Shown: piece by piece, positions 7,603 to 14,678 of the stretch
How the letters are laid out: each line of letters opens with the position of its first letter
Position numbering within the stretch: the first letter of the stretch is position 1
Assembly (NCBI GenBank): GCA_944328665.1
Contig: CALVHS010000015.1
Coordinates: 1-47,118 of the forward strand
Direction: 5' to 3'
Source of the DNA: an uncultured Clostridia bacterium
GTDB taxonomy: Bacteria; Bacillota; Clostridia; Christensenellales; Borkfalkiaceae
DNA length: 47,118 nt
The notes under the pieces: model-generated
Database searches by the model: none
The model's input: only the letters and a program-made list of their open reading frames with translations
Told to the model about the DNA's origin: nothing
Position numbers and translations under genes: made by a program

Positions 7603-8745
7603 TCATTCTATTGTTTCTAATTTTCCGATCCCGTATGTGATCTGCATGAGCCGCTTGTTCATCGGCGTAGGGGCAAGCTGGATGAGCTTGTCGCCGCCGA
7701 TGCGCGCCATGCCCATGCTCCAACCCGCTTGCAGCGTGTCGGTATTGTATGTGATGAGCATAGGAACGCGCTCCCACGGGCCTTCGCCGTTTTTATAGTT
7801 GACGTGATAATATCCGGGGTCGCGCATGCCGATGTGTTCGCCTTCTCGTTTTGCGGTCACGATGACCGTGCCGTCCTTGCCGCCCTGCGGCACCCAAATA
7901 ACGTAGGGCATGCTGCCGAGGAACAGGCCGTCCTGCGTCTCCACGCGTTTTCCTTCCGAAAGGGGATCCCCCCAGTCGACGCCGTCGTCCGACAGCTTAT
8001 AATAGATATCGCAGCATGGTTTTCCTACGATCTCGTATACCATGATGTATCTGCCGTTGCCCATCCTCGATACGATGGGCATGCCGGGGCGGAGGCTTCT
8101 GTCGGGTACGGTGACGGTATAGCGGATATCGCTCCACGTCCTGCCGCCGTCCTTTGAAGTCACAAGGCAGAGCGTCTGATTGAAGCGCGGGTCTGTATGC
8201 GGGCGCTCGTCCGTATAGGCGATCGTGATCTCGCCGCTGCGGTTGAGGTAGATGTTCGGTTCCCAGACGGGGCCGAGCGCGTCGAAATTCTGTTCGATCG
8301 GCGGGCCGCCTTTTGCGATGGAAGAGCGAAATTCCCAACTTTTGCCGTGATCGCGGCTGATGTAAAAGGAAAGTTCCGTGGAAGTAAAGGCGAGGGGGAC
8401 GGAATTTCCCGCCATGACGATCGTGCCTGCGGGCAGGTCTCCGCATTGTACGGGCAGTTCAAAAATATCCGGCTGAAAGCGGATGCCGTAGCCGTTTTGT
8501 GTGTCTTCGATCTTGCTGTATTTTTCCCAGGTGACGCCGCCGTCCTTGCTGCACATGACGGGCACGACGGGCGGTTCTTTGACGGTGGAGTGGTCGAATG
8601 TCGCGAGCAGCATGCCGTTGCACTCTCCCGCCTGATGCAATTCGATGACGCGCGGATATAAGACGCCGGAAGAATTGCCGTATACTTCTTCGTCTACGGG
8701 CGTAAAGACGACGCCCATATTCTCCCTCGTGATTTTCAGTGACAT
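7603..8745 (-). CDS. Sialidase-superfamily (BNR/Asp-box) protein, cytoplasmic
   Basis: A protein of 380 residues with a six-bladed beta-propeller signature. Asp-box repeats appear as SKDGGVTW, SRDHGKSW, SKDGGRTW and the degenerate SDDGVDW, with YPRV near residue 30. Family members hydrolyse glycosidic bonds, often of sialic acids, but many homologues are uncharacterised. There is no signal peptide, so it should act on an imported sugar or a cytosolic conjugate. The ATG follows AAGGAGG. Its strong promoter makes it the first gene of the leftward run with YitT and the dehydrogenase. True sialidase activity is uncertain. Confidence 0.8.
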   Translation of the reverse strand: MSLKITRENMGVVFTPVDEEVYGNSSGVLYPRVIELHQAGECNGMLLATFDHSTVKEPPVVPVMCSKDGGVTWEKYSKIEDTQNGYGIRFQPDIFELPVQCGDLPAGTIVMAGNSVPLAFTSTELSFYISRDHGKSWEFRSSIAKGGPPIEQNFDALGPVWEPNIYLNRSGEITIAYTDERPHTDPRFNQTLCLVTSKDGGRTWSDIRYTVTVPDRSLRPGMPIVSRMGNGRYIMVYEIVGKPCCDIYYKLSDDGVDWGDPLSEGKRVETQDGLFLGSMPYVIWVPQGGKDGTVIVTAKREGEHIGMRDPGYYHVNYKNGEGPWERVPMLITYNTDTLQAGWSMGMARIGGDKLIQLAPTPMNKRLMQITYGIGKLETIE

Positions 8746-8773
8746 GTGGAAACCTCCTTATTCATATGAGAAC

Positions 8774-8802
8774 AGTATACCACATTTTTTCCCCGATTTC
8801 AA
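8774..8802 (-). promoter_or_regulatory. Promoter of the sialidase-like operon
   Basis: On the minus strand: TTGAAA (8797-8802), 17-bp spacer, TATACT (8774-8779), TGG before the -10. The ATG is at 8745, preceded by AAGGAGG. Confidence 0.8.
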
Positions 8803-8872
8803 TCGCTGGGGAAAGATTGTCCGCAAAAATTTTACGCGGTGAAGCGTGCCATGCAATTTCTTTTCAGAACGC

Positions 8873-8901
8873 TTGCCCGTGACAGAAAAATATGGTATAC
8901 T
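8873..8901 (+). promoter_or_regulatory. Promoter of the aldo/keto reductase gene, with long leader
   Basis: TTGCCC (8873-8878), 17-bp spacer, TATACT (8896-8901), TGG before the -10. Transcription would start near 8908, leaving about 130 nt of untranslated leader. The leader holds a GTTGGCT/AGTCAAC stem (8950-8956 with 8963-8969) around a T-rich loop. I recognise no riboswitch class in it. Confidence 0.65.
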
Positions 8902-9036
8902 ATGAAGGGAGAAGGGTGGTCGCCTGCGGCGGGGGATCGTCCGGCGGAGGTTGGCTTTTTTCAGTCAACTTTGCGGGATCGGCTGTTTGTGAAGTAGTAT
9001 GCAAGACATGATCAATTATATTCGGGGGTTTTCGGT

Positions 9037-10146
9037 ATGCAAAAGCTCGGCTTCGGATTGATGCGCCTGCCTTTGACGGACGGCGCGGATCCATCGTCTG
9101 TCGACATGAAAAAGCTCGACGAAATGGTCGACGTCTTTCTGTCGCGGGGATTTACATATTTTGATACAGCCTATATGTATCACGGCGGCAGAAGCGAATC
9201 CGCCGCTCGAGAAGCGATCGTTGCCCGCTATCCGAGGGACAGTTTTTGGCTGACGAGCAAGCTGCCCACCTTTTATCTGCATAAAAAAGGAGATCAGGAA
9301 CGCATTTTTGCCGAACAGCTGAAAAGGTGCGGCGTGGAATACTTCGATAATTATCTGCTGCACAGCCTCGACAAAAAGAATTATGAAACGGCGGAAAAGT
9401 TTGGCAGCTTCGCCTTTGTGGAAAAATGTAAGCGCGAAGGGTCGGTGCGCCGCTTCGGCTTTTCCTTCCACGACAAAGCGGATGTGTTGGACAAGATCTT
9501 GCGCGAGCATCCCGAGGCGGAGTTCGTGCAGCTGCAGATCAACTATCTCGATTGGGAGGATGGAAATATACAGTCTCGCCTCTGCCTGGAGACGGCGCGC
9601 CGGCACGGCAAAAAGGTGATCGTCATGGAGCCGGTCAAAGGCGGAACGCTGGCGAAAGTGCCGCCGCAGGCGGAAAAGCTGATGCGCGAATGTCACCCCG
9701 ATTGGTCGCCCGCTTCCTGGGCGCTGCGTTTTGCTGCGGGACAGGAGGGGGTGAGCGTCGTACTGAGCGGCATGTCTACGATGGAGCAGCTGCGGGAAAA
9801 TACGTCATTCATGGGTGAGGCCGGTCCTCTCGGCGGCCGTGAACGCGCCGTCCTTTCGGCGGTAACGAACATTTTGAAAGGCGGAAACGGCATCGCCTGT
9901 ACGGCATGCCGTTATTGTACGGAAAGCTGCCCGGAGCGTATCGCCATTCCGGATTATTTTTCGCTGTACAACGAATTGCATGCCGGGGGCGATAAAAACG
10001 CGCTGGCTGTGCGCTATGAGGAATGCGGAAAGAATGCGGGCACGCCTGCGGATTGTATCCGCTGCCGTCGCTGCGAAGGCGTCTGTCCGCAGCATTTGGA
10101 GGTCGCAGATCTCCTGCAAAAGGTCTCGGCGGCGTTTTCAAAATAA
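9037..10146 (+). CDS. Aldo/keto reductase with C-terminal 2[4Fe-4S] ferredoxin domain
   Basis: Probable oxidoreductase for carbonyl or hydroxyl compounds, 369 residues. The aldo/keto reductase tetrad is visible: D43, Y48 (FDTAYMYHG), K75 (LTSKLP) and H109 (LLHSLD). The C-terminal third carries two cysteine clusters, CTACRYCTESCP near 288 and CIRCRRCEGVCP near 338, expected to hold [4Fe-4S] centres. This fusion is a recognised clostridial family whose substrate is generally unknown. It is monocistronic, and its hairpin terminator is shared with the convergent lexA. Confidence 0.92.
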   Translation: MQKLGFGLMRLPLTDGADPSSVDMKKLDEMVDVFLSRGFTYFDTAYMYHGGRSESAAREAIVARYPRDSFWLTSKLPTFYLHKKGDQERIFAEQLKRCGVEYFDNYLLHSLDKKNYETAEKFGSFAFVEKCKREGSVRRFGFSFHDKADVLDKILREHPEAEFVQLQINYLDWEDGNIQSRLCLETARRHGKKVIVMEPVKGGTLAKVPPQAEKLMRECHPDWSPASWALRFAAGQEGVSVVLSGMSTMEQLRENTSFMGEAGPLGGRERAVLSAVTNILKGGNGIACTACRYCTESCPERIAIPDYFSLYNELHAGGDKNALAVRYEECGKNAGTPADCIRCRRCEGVCPQHLEVADLLQKVSAAFSK

Positions 10147-10152
10147 AAGATC

Positions 10153-10174
10153 GGCGGGCACAGATGTGCCCGCC
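10153..10174. terminator. Bidirectional terminator between the reductase and lexA
   Basis: GGCGGGCACA (10153-10162) pairs perfectly with TGTGCCCGCC (10165-10174). On the minus strand a T-rich run follows, making it a good lexA terminator. On the plus strand the tail is weaker (TGTTTC). Confidence 0.75.
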
Positions 10175-10183
10175 TGTTTCGGT

Positions 10184-10774
10184 TCAAAATTTTCGCACGA
10201 GGCCGATGACAACGCCGAGGATGGCGGCGTCCTGAACGACGATGTCCTGCATCGTCTCGTTTTCGGGATGGAGGATATAATATCCGTCGCGCCGGAAAAA
10301 CCGCTTTACGGTCGCGCTGTCTTCGAGCAAGGCGACGACGATGTCTCCGTTTTCGGCGGTGTCCTGCTTGCGTACGATGATCTTGTCTCCGTCATAGATG
10401 CCCGCCTCGATCATGCTTTCTCCCTTGACGGAAAGCATAAAAAGATCGGTGCCGCGGAAGCTGCCCGCGGGGAAAGAATAGTAATCTTCGTAATTTTCAT
10501 AGGCGAAGATGGGGTGCCCCGCGGTGACGGTGCCGATGAGGGGGATGTTTACGGATGCATTTTTTTTGAAACTGACCGCCCGGTTTTTGTTGGGCGATTT
10601 GGAGAGATATCCTCCGTCCGTCAGCTTTTCGAGATAGTAATAGGCGGAGGCGGTGGATTTGATGTTGAGTTTGGCGCAGATCTCGCGCACGGTAGGCGCA
10701 TAGCCATATTCGGCGTTGTATTCGTTGATATAATCGAGAACTGCTTGCATTTTTGCTCTGCTGGCGTCGGACAT
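10184..10774 (-). CDS. lexA: LexA repressor
   Basis: SOS-response repressor that self-cleaves when RecA filaments form. The 196 residues contain an N-terminal winged helix (TVREICAKLNIKSTASAYYYLEKL, about 28-51). The cleavage site is A85-G86 in VTAGHP, and the peptidase dyad is S120 (KGESM) with K157 (TVKRF). The ATG at 10774 follows AGGAGGT. A promoter and an inverted repeat lie upstream, consistent with autoregulation. The classic Bacillus operator GAACN4GTTC is not present there. Confidence 0.96.
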   Translation of the reverse strand: MSDASRAKMQAVLDYINEYNAEYGYAPTVREICAKLNIKSTASAYYYLEKLTDGGYLSKSPNKNRAVSFKKNASVNIPLIGTVTAGHPIFAYENYEDYYSFPAGSFRGTDLFMLSVKGESMIEAGIYDGDKIIVRKQDTAENGDIVVALLEDSATVKRFFRRDGYYILHPENETMQDIVVQDAAILGVVIGLVRKF

Positions 10775-10799
10775 GGTTTTACCTCCTCTTTTCTTTTAT

Positions 10800-10828
10800 A
10801 GTATATCATATAAGCGCAAAAAAAGCAA
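10800..10828 (-). promoter_or_regulatory. lexA promoter
   Basis: On the minus strand: TTGCTT (10823-10828), 17-bp spacer, TATACT (10800-10805). The inverted repeat at 10831-10846 begins two bases upstream of the -35. Confidence 0.7.
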
Positions 10829-10830
10829 AC

Positions 10831-10846
10831 AAATGTTCTAACATTT
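10831..10846. promoter_or_regulatory. Inverted repeat between lexA and the Cys-rich gene, candidate LexA operator
   Basis: AAATGTT (10831-10837) and AACATTT (10840-10846) are perfect reverse complements separated by CT. The site abuts the lexA -35. It could also cover the -35 region of a weak rightward promoter (TATAAG, 10857-10862) for the Cys-rich gene. The position suggests LexA autoregulation, but the sequence differs from the GAACN4GTTC box of Bacillus. Confidence 0.5.
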
Positions 10847-10876
10847 TTTAATAATTTATAAGGAAGGGCTGCAAAA

Positions 10877-11071
10877 TTGGAAAGCCAAAAGTGTGTATTA
10901 TATGACAGAGACTGCATCGGCTGCCTTGCGTGTGAGATGTGTGACCTTGACCCGAACAAGGTCTGCGACAATTGCGGAAGATGCCTGGATATCAAAGATT
11001 TCGTGTCGATCCGTATCGACGGGATCGAAGGCATGCCGAAGGGGAAGAGCGGACAAAAAATACGCAAATGA
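10877..11071 (+). CDS. Small Cys-rich protein, putative metal/Fe-S binder
   Basis: A 64-residue protein with TTG start 10877, eight bases after AAGGAAGGG. Eight cysteines at 6, 13, 16, 19, 22, 30, 33 and 36 form the pattern CIGCLACEMC ... CDNCGRC. This is suitable for zinc or an iron-sulfur cluster. The basic tail (PKGKSGQKIRK) is not Cys-containing. Short Cys-rich proteins of this kind occur in Clostridia without known function. It is divergent from lexA, shares its control region, and is followed by its own terminator. Confidence 0.75.
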   Translation: MESQKCVLYDRDCIGCLACEMCDLDPNKVCDNCGRCLDIKDFVSIRIDGIEGMPKGKSGQKIRK

Positions 11072-11108
11072 CAGGATGCGGCAAGCCGCCGCTTGATGCC
11101 GCGCTTTG

Positions 11109-11139
11109 AAGCCTCGCAACAGCGGGGCTTTTTTCTTTT
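11109..11139 (+). terminator. Terminator of the Cys-rich gene
   Basis: AAGCCTCGC (11109-11117) pairs with GCGGGGCTT (11122-11130) with one T-G wobble and loop AACA, then a T-rich run to 11139. A second stem (GCGGC ... GCCGC) lies just upstream. Confidence 0.85.
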
Positions 11140-11140
11140 C

Positions 11141-11207
11141 TTATACAAAATAAGACAGGACGGAGCTCATTTTTGACCGATTACCTTAAATTATACAAAA
11201 TTCGACA
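11141..11207. promoter_or_regulatory. Two copies of TTATACAAAATnnGACA; second contains a perfect 0A-box core
   Basis: TTATACAAAAT followed two bases later by GACA occurs at 11141-11157 and at 11191-11207, exactly 50 bp apart. The second copy contains TTCGACA (11201-11207), the reverse complement of the Spo0A box core TGTCGAA. The first has AAGACA instead. The sites lie 41 and 91 bp upstream of the spo0A -35. Autoregulation by Spo0A is the natural reading but is inferred. Confidence 0.5.
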
Positions 11208-11247
11208 AATATTGTACATAAAATATCCAATATTTTTACAAAAATAC

Positions 11248-11276
11248 TTTACAAAAGAGAAAAGCTGTTGTATAAT
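11248..11276 (+). promoter_or_regulatory. spo0A promoter
   Basis: TTTACA (11248-11253), 17-bp spacer, TATAAT (11271-11276), then GAGGAG before the ATG at 11309. It is a vegetative-type promoter. I see no clear sigma-H element. Confidence 0.7.
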
Positions 11277-11308
11277 CAAAAATACAAAAAATTCGTGAGG
11301 AGAAAAAC

Positions 11309-12076
11309 ATGACAAAAGTGATCGTTATGGAGGGCAACAGCGAATTTGCCAAGGAGATCGCCGAACAATTGACCCGCGAGGGGATGGAGATCTGTGGCGT
11401 TACGGATGACGGAGGCGCAGGGCTCGAGTATGCGGCGCGCTTTTCCGCGGATGTGATCGTGCTCGGCATGGTGCTGAAGGGGATCGACGGGTTCGGGGTC
11501 TTGGACAAGTTGAAGGAGATCTCCGGAAAGCGAAGCGTGATCGCCGTCGGCAATTTCAGCGATGACGCGCTCATTTCCAAAGTTCTGGCAAAGGGCGCCA
11601 AGTATTATCTGATGAAGCCCGTTTCCGCCGCATTGATCGCAGAGCGCGTCAAGGAGATGGCGGGGGAAAGAAGGGCCGCGGCGGTGCCCGTGTCCGGACT
11701 GCGTGAAAGGCGCACCGCGGCGAGCCTGGACGAGAAGATCAGCAATATTTTTATCTCTATCGGGATCCCTGCGAGCATCAAGGGATACGGCTATCTGCGC
11801 GAAGGCGTCAAGATGGCGGTGGAAAATCCGGCCATCATCAACAATATCACAAAAGAATTGTATCCGCGCATCGCCGAAAAGTTTTCGACGACGCCGAGCA
11901 AAGTCGAACGCGCCATACGGCACAGCATCGAAGTTGCCTTCAACAAAGGCAGGATAGACGCCATCAATTCCATATTCGGGGTGCGCGTCTATATAGGGGC
12001 GGAAAAACCGACCAACAGTGAGTTTATCGCGCTTCTTGCGGACAAACTCCTTTTGGATGCAGCCTCCGGGAATTGA
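11309..12076 (+). CDS. spo0A: Spo0A with a degenerate receiver domain
   Basis: Homologue of the master sporulation regulator, 255 residues. The C-terminal DNA-binding domain (about 140-255) is well conserved: IGIPASIKGYGYLREG, VERAIRHSIEVAFNKGRID and KPTNSEFIALLADKL. The N-terminal receiver aligns throughout but lacks key residues. The phosphoacceptor Asp (D56 in Bacillus) is Gly53 in DVIVLGMVLKGIDG, the acidic pair is E8-G9, and the conserved Thr is Gly81. Only the Lys (K103-P104) remains. Phosphorylation as in normal Spo0A is therefore not expected. The protein may be constitutively active, ligand-controlled, or repurposed. The reading frame is intact, so this is not a decayed gene. Confidence 0.95.
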   Translation: MTKVIVMEGNSEFAKEIAEQLTREGMEICGVTDDGGAGLEYAARFSADVIVLGMVLKGIDGFGVLDKLKEISGKRSVIAVGNFSDDALISKVLAKGAKYYLMKPVSAALIAERVKEMAGERRAAAVPVSGLRERRTAASLDEKISNIFISIGIPASIKGYGYLREGVKMAVENPAIINNITKELYPRIAEKFSTTPSKVERAIRHSIEVAFNKGRIDAINSIFGVRVYIGAEKPTNSEFIALLADKLLLDAASGN

Positions 12077-12090
12077 ATAAAAAACTTTTG

Positions 12091-12126
12091 AAAGCCGATG
12101 AAAATCACTTGCAATTCATCGGCTTT
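12091..12126 (+). terminator. spo0A terminator
   Basis: AAAGCCGATGAA (12091-12102) pairs perfectly with TTCATCGGCTTT (12115-12126), followed by a T/A-rich tail. The right arm and loop overlap the tRNA-Leu promoter. Confidence 0.8.
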
Positions 12127-12137
12127 TATATTATAAT
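12109..12137 (+). promoter_or_regulatory. Promoter of tRNA-Leu, embedded in the spo0A terminator
   Basis: TTGCAA (12109-12114), 17-bp spacer, TATAAT (12132-12137). The -35 is in the loop of the spo0A terminator hairpin, and the mature tRNA starts 14 bp after the -10. Confidence 0.75.
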
Positions 12138-12151
12138 TTATCCGTTATATC

Positions 12152-12238
12152 GCCGCTGTGGTGAAACTGGCAGACGCGCCAGACTCAAAATCTGGTGGTA
12201 GCGATACCGTGTCGGTTCGAGTCCGACCAGCGGCACCA
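12152..12238 (+). tRNA. tRNA-Leu(CAA)
   Basis: An 87-nt class II tRNA. The acceptor GCCGCTG pairs with CAGCGGC. The anticodon stem is CCAGA/TCTGG with loop CTCAAAA, giving anticodon CAA, which reads TTG. A variable arm and the T-arm GTCGG-TTCGAGT-CCGAC are present. CCA is encoded. Confidence 0.96.
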
Positions 12239-12266
12239 AATCGGAAAGGGAGGCCCTTTCAAGCAG

Positions 12267-12308
12267 AATAAGCCTTGTCGTTGTCGGCAGGGCTTATTTT
12301 TGTTGTCT
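12267..12308 (+). terminator. Terminator of tRNA-Leu
   Basis: AATAAGCCTTG (12267-12277) pairs with CAGGGCTTATT (12288-12298) with one T-G wobble, followed by a T-rich stretch. A small GAAAGGG/CCCTTTC stem (12244-12260) precedes it. Confidence 0.85.
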
Positions 12309-12311
12309 TTT

Positions 12312-14537
12312 TTATTTTTTCCACCAATCGGCGAACGGCTGCGGCAAAGATTTTTTCGTTGACGGGCCGATGCGGACGGCAGGCAGGGCGATTTCTTTCC
12401 CGCAGATCTTGTTCCCGTCGTCGTCGATAAAATAGGGGATGACGGCGTATAGGTATTTTTCCCCCGGACGGACGGTATCATCGCAAAAAGCGCGCGCTTT
12501 TCCGTCGTAGATCGCTTCGGACTTTCCGCGATTTTCCCTTTTGATGATGATATCATAGTACTCCGCTCCGCATAGATCGATATAGACGGCGCCTTCTTTG
12601 ACGGAAACGGAGGCGTCGATGTGCGGGGCGGCAAAAGCGGTGCCTGCTTTTTGGGGCAGATTGCTTTTGCGGAAAAGTTCCGTAAAGGTATAACGCTTTG
12701 GTTCTGAAGGGTGAGCGAGCGCGACCTCGTGATATTTTTCATAGGCGATCGCGTCCAAACGCACATTCTCCGTGCGCGGGGACACCGTCAGCGGCGCGGG
12801 CGTTTTTTTTGCGTAGAGGCGCCGTTCGAGGAGCAGGGCATAATGGCACGGAAGTCCTCCGCCCGTGATGTTCGTCCGTTCGTTGTCCGCGTTTCCCATC
12901 CAAACGCCGACCGTATGTTCTTTTGTGTAGGCGACCGCGTAAGCGTCCGTGTTTCCCTCTTCGCTGCCGCAAGTTCCCGTCTTGGCACAGACGGGAAAGG
13001 GCAGCGAGGCGAGTTTTTTTGCCGTTCCCGTCTTGGCGGCGTCGCGCAGCATATCGTTGAGCAGGGTCACCGTGTCTTCCGAAAAGATCCTGCGGGCGCG
13101 GTTTTCCCTTTCATAGAGCAATTCACCGTTCTTGCTTTCGATTTTGCGGATAAAAGCGGGCGGCATATATATGCCCTCGTTGGCAAAGAGGGCGTAAGCG
13201 CCCGTAACGGCGGGCAGAGTGAAGCCTTCGCTCAATCCGCCGAGCGCGAGGGAAAGCGTTTTGTCCTCGTCGCGTAAGGAGAGCCCCATGGCGGAAAGAT
13301 ATTGCCCGCTCTTTTCGACGCCGAGACGGGCGAGGATCTTGACGGCGGGGATATTCACGCTTTCCGCAAGCGCTTGCCGTACGGAAATGTAGCCGCGGTA
13401 AATGTCTTTGTAGTTGGAAGGGCTGTAACCGTCGAAATCCGTCCTTTCGTCGGCGACCGGGGTAGCGGGAGAGATCAGGTTTTCTTCGATGGCGGGGGCG
13501 TATACGGCGAGCGGTTTCAGCAGAGAGCCGGGTTGCCGCGGGATGCAGCCCTCCGTCGTATACCAAGCGGAAATGCCGAAAGACGCGTTGTCCTCGATGA
13601 CGATGCTCTTACCGGAGCGGTCGGCGTCCGTGTGCAGATTTTCGATATAGTTTTGCAGTTCGCTGTCGAGGTAGGTATAGATGCGGATCCCGTGCAGGAG
13701 CCGATAGGGGGCGAGCGCGCCGATCTCTTCCAGTTCCGCAAAGATGCCCTGCAGGTATGTCCTGTCCGAGACGGTGTTTTCCCCTTTTTGCGGCAAAGCC
13801 TGTCCGCATGCCGCGTCAAATTCCTCTTGCCGCAGATATCCGAGGGCGAGCATCCTCTTCAAGATCGCGTTGCGCGCGGGGAGACAGTTTTCCGGGTGCA
13901 GAAAGGGGGAATATTTTCCGGGGGATCGGATGACGGCGGCGAGCGTCGCTGCCTCCGCCGCGGAGAGTTCTTCGGCGCTTTTGCCGAAGTAATAATCTGC
14001 GGCGCCCGCGATCCCGTAGCAGTTGTGCCCGAAATAGATGGTATTGAGATATGCTTCGAGTATCTCGTCCTTGGTAAACCGCCTCTCCAATTTTTTGGTA
14101 AGGCGGATCTCCTGCATTTTACGGCGCAGCGTCTTTTCGTTGGAGAGGTGGGTGTTTTTGATCAGCTGCTGGCTGATCGTCGAAGCGCCCTGCCGGAAGG
14201 AGCGCGCGCCGATATTTTTGACGGCGGCCTTGGCGATGCGCGCATAGTCAAGCCCGTGATGGCGGTAAAATTTTTTATCTTCCGCGGCGAGGAATGCCTC
14301 CTTTACGCAAGGAGGAAGCGCCGCGAGCCGGATCTTTTTTTCGGCGCCCGACAAGGAGATCTCGGCGGCTTTTACGTCCTCTCTGTCAAAAACTTCGGCA
14401 TAATTTTCGGAAAATGCCAGCTTGTTCGGGTCGAGCCTGACGTTCGCTGTGGCAAAAAAATAATAGGCGACGGCGCAGAGCGCGGCGGCAAAGGCGAGCA
14501 ACACTCCCGCCGCCGCAAGTTTTTTGACTGTTTTCAT
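12312..14537 (-). CDS. Class A penicillin-binding protein (transglycosylase/transpeptidase)
   Basis: Bifunctional peptidoglycan synthase anchored by one N-terminal helix (LAAAGVLLAFAAALCAVAYYFF), 741 residues. The GT51 domain shows AAEDKKFYRHHG, GASTISQQLIKN and EAYLNTIYFG. The transpeptidase has SLLK (SxxK), SVN (SxN) and KTGT motifs, so both activities look intact. The C-terminal ~120 residues form an extra Fn3-like or BiPBP-like region. The frame opens at 14576, but I start at ATG 14537 because GGGAG lies just upstream. It is divergently transcribed from miaB. I see no convincing -35/-10 pair for it. Confidence 0.93.
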   Translation of the reverse strand: MKTVKKLAAAGVLLAFAAALCAVAYYFFATANVRLDPNKLAFSENYAEVFDREDVKAAEISLSGAEKKIRLAALPPCVKEAFLAAEDKKFYRHHGLDYARIAKAAVKNIGARSFRQGASTISQQLIKNTHLSNEKTLRRKMQEIRLTKKLERRFTKDEILEAYLNTIYFGHNCYGIAGAADYYFGKSAEELSAAEAATLAAVIRSPGKYSPFLHPENCLPARNAILKRMLALGYLRQEEFDAACGQALPQKGENTVSDRTYLQGIFAELEEIGALAPYRLLHGIRIYTYLDSELQNYIENLHTDADRSGKSIVIEDNASFGISAWYTTEGCIPRQPGSLLKPLAVYAPAIEENLISPATPVADERTDFDGYSPSNYKDIYRGYISVRQALAESVNIPAVKILARLGVEKSGQYLSAMGLSLRDEDKTLSLALGGLSEGFTLPAVTGAYALFANEGIYMPPAFIRKIESKNGELLYERENRARRIFSEDTVTLLNDMLRDAAKTGTAKKLASLPFPVCAKTGTCGSEEGNTDAYAVAYTKEHTVGVWMGNADNERTNITGGGLPCHYALLLERRLYAKKTPAPLTVSPRTENVRLDAIAYEKYHEVALAHPSEPKRYTFTELFRKSNLPQKAGTAFAAPHIDASVSVKEGAVYIDLCGAEYYDIIIKRENRGKSEAIYDGKARAFCDDTVRPGEKYLYAVIPYFIDDDGNKICGKEIALPAVRIGPSTKKSLPQPFADWWKK

Positions 14538-14616
14538 GAGTTCTCCCGATCGTGTATCGGTCATAGTATCGTACATTCCCTAAAAATTATTTCGCCGATC
14601 ATGATGCCCGAAAGGC

Positions 14617-14645
14617 TTGAAAAAATTCGGCAAAAAAGTTATAAT
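14617..14645 (+). promoter_or_regulatory. Promoter of the miaB-mutSL-miaA operon
   Basis: TTGAAA (14617-14622), 17-bp spacer, TATAAT (14640-14645). The miaB ATG lies 33 bp downstream of the -10. Confidence 0.85.
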
Positions 14646-14678
14646 AGAGGACAGGATATACGGGATCGGTCAATTGCC

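Noticed and set aside
8902..9000. 32-codon open frame between the reductase promoter and its start
   Set aside because: Its ATG begins directly after the -10 hexamer and so lies upstream of the expected transcription start. It has no ribosome site.
13302..14678. Long N-terminal extension in frame with miaB
   Set aside because: It runs antisense through the PBP gene and the miaB promoter. MiaB homologues begin near ATG 14679.
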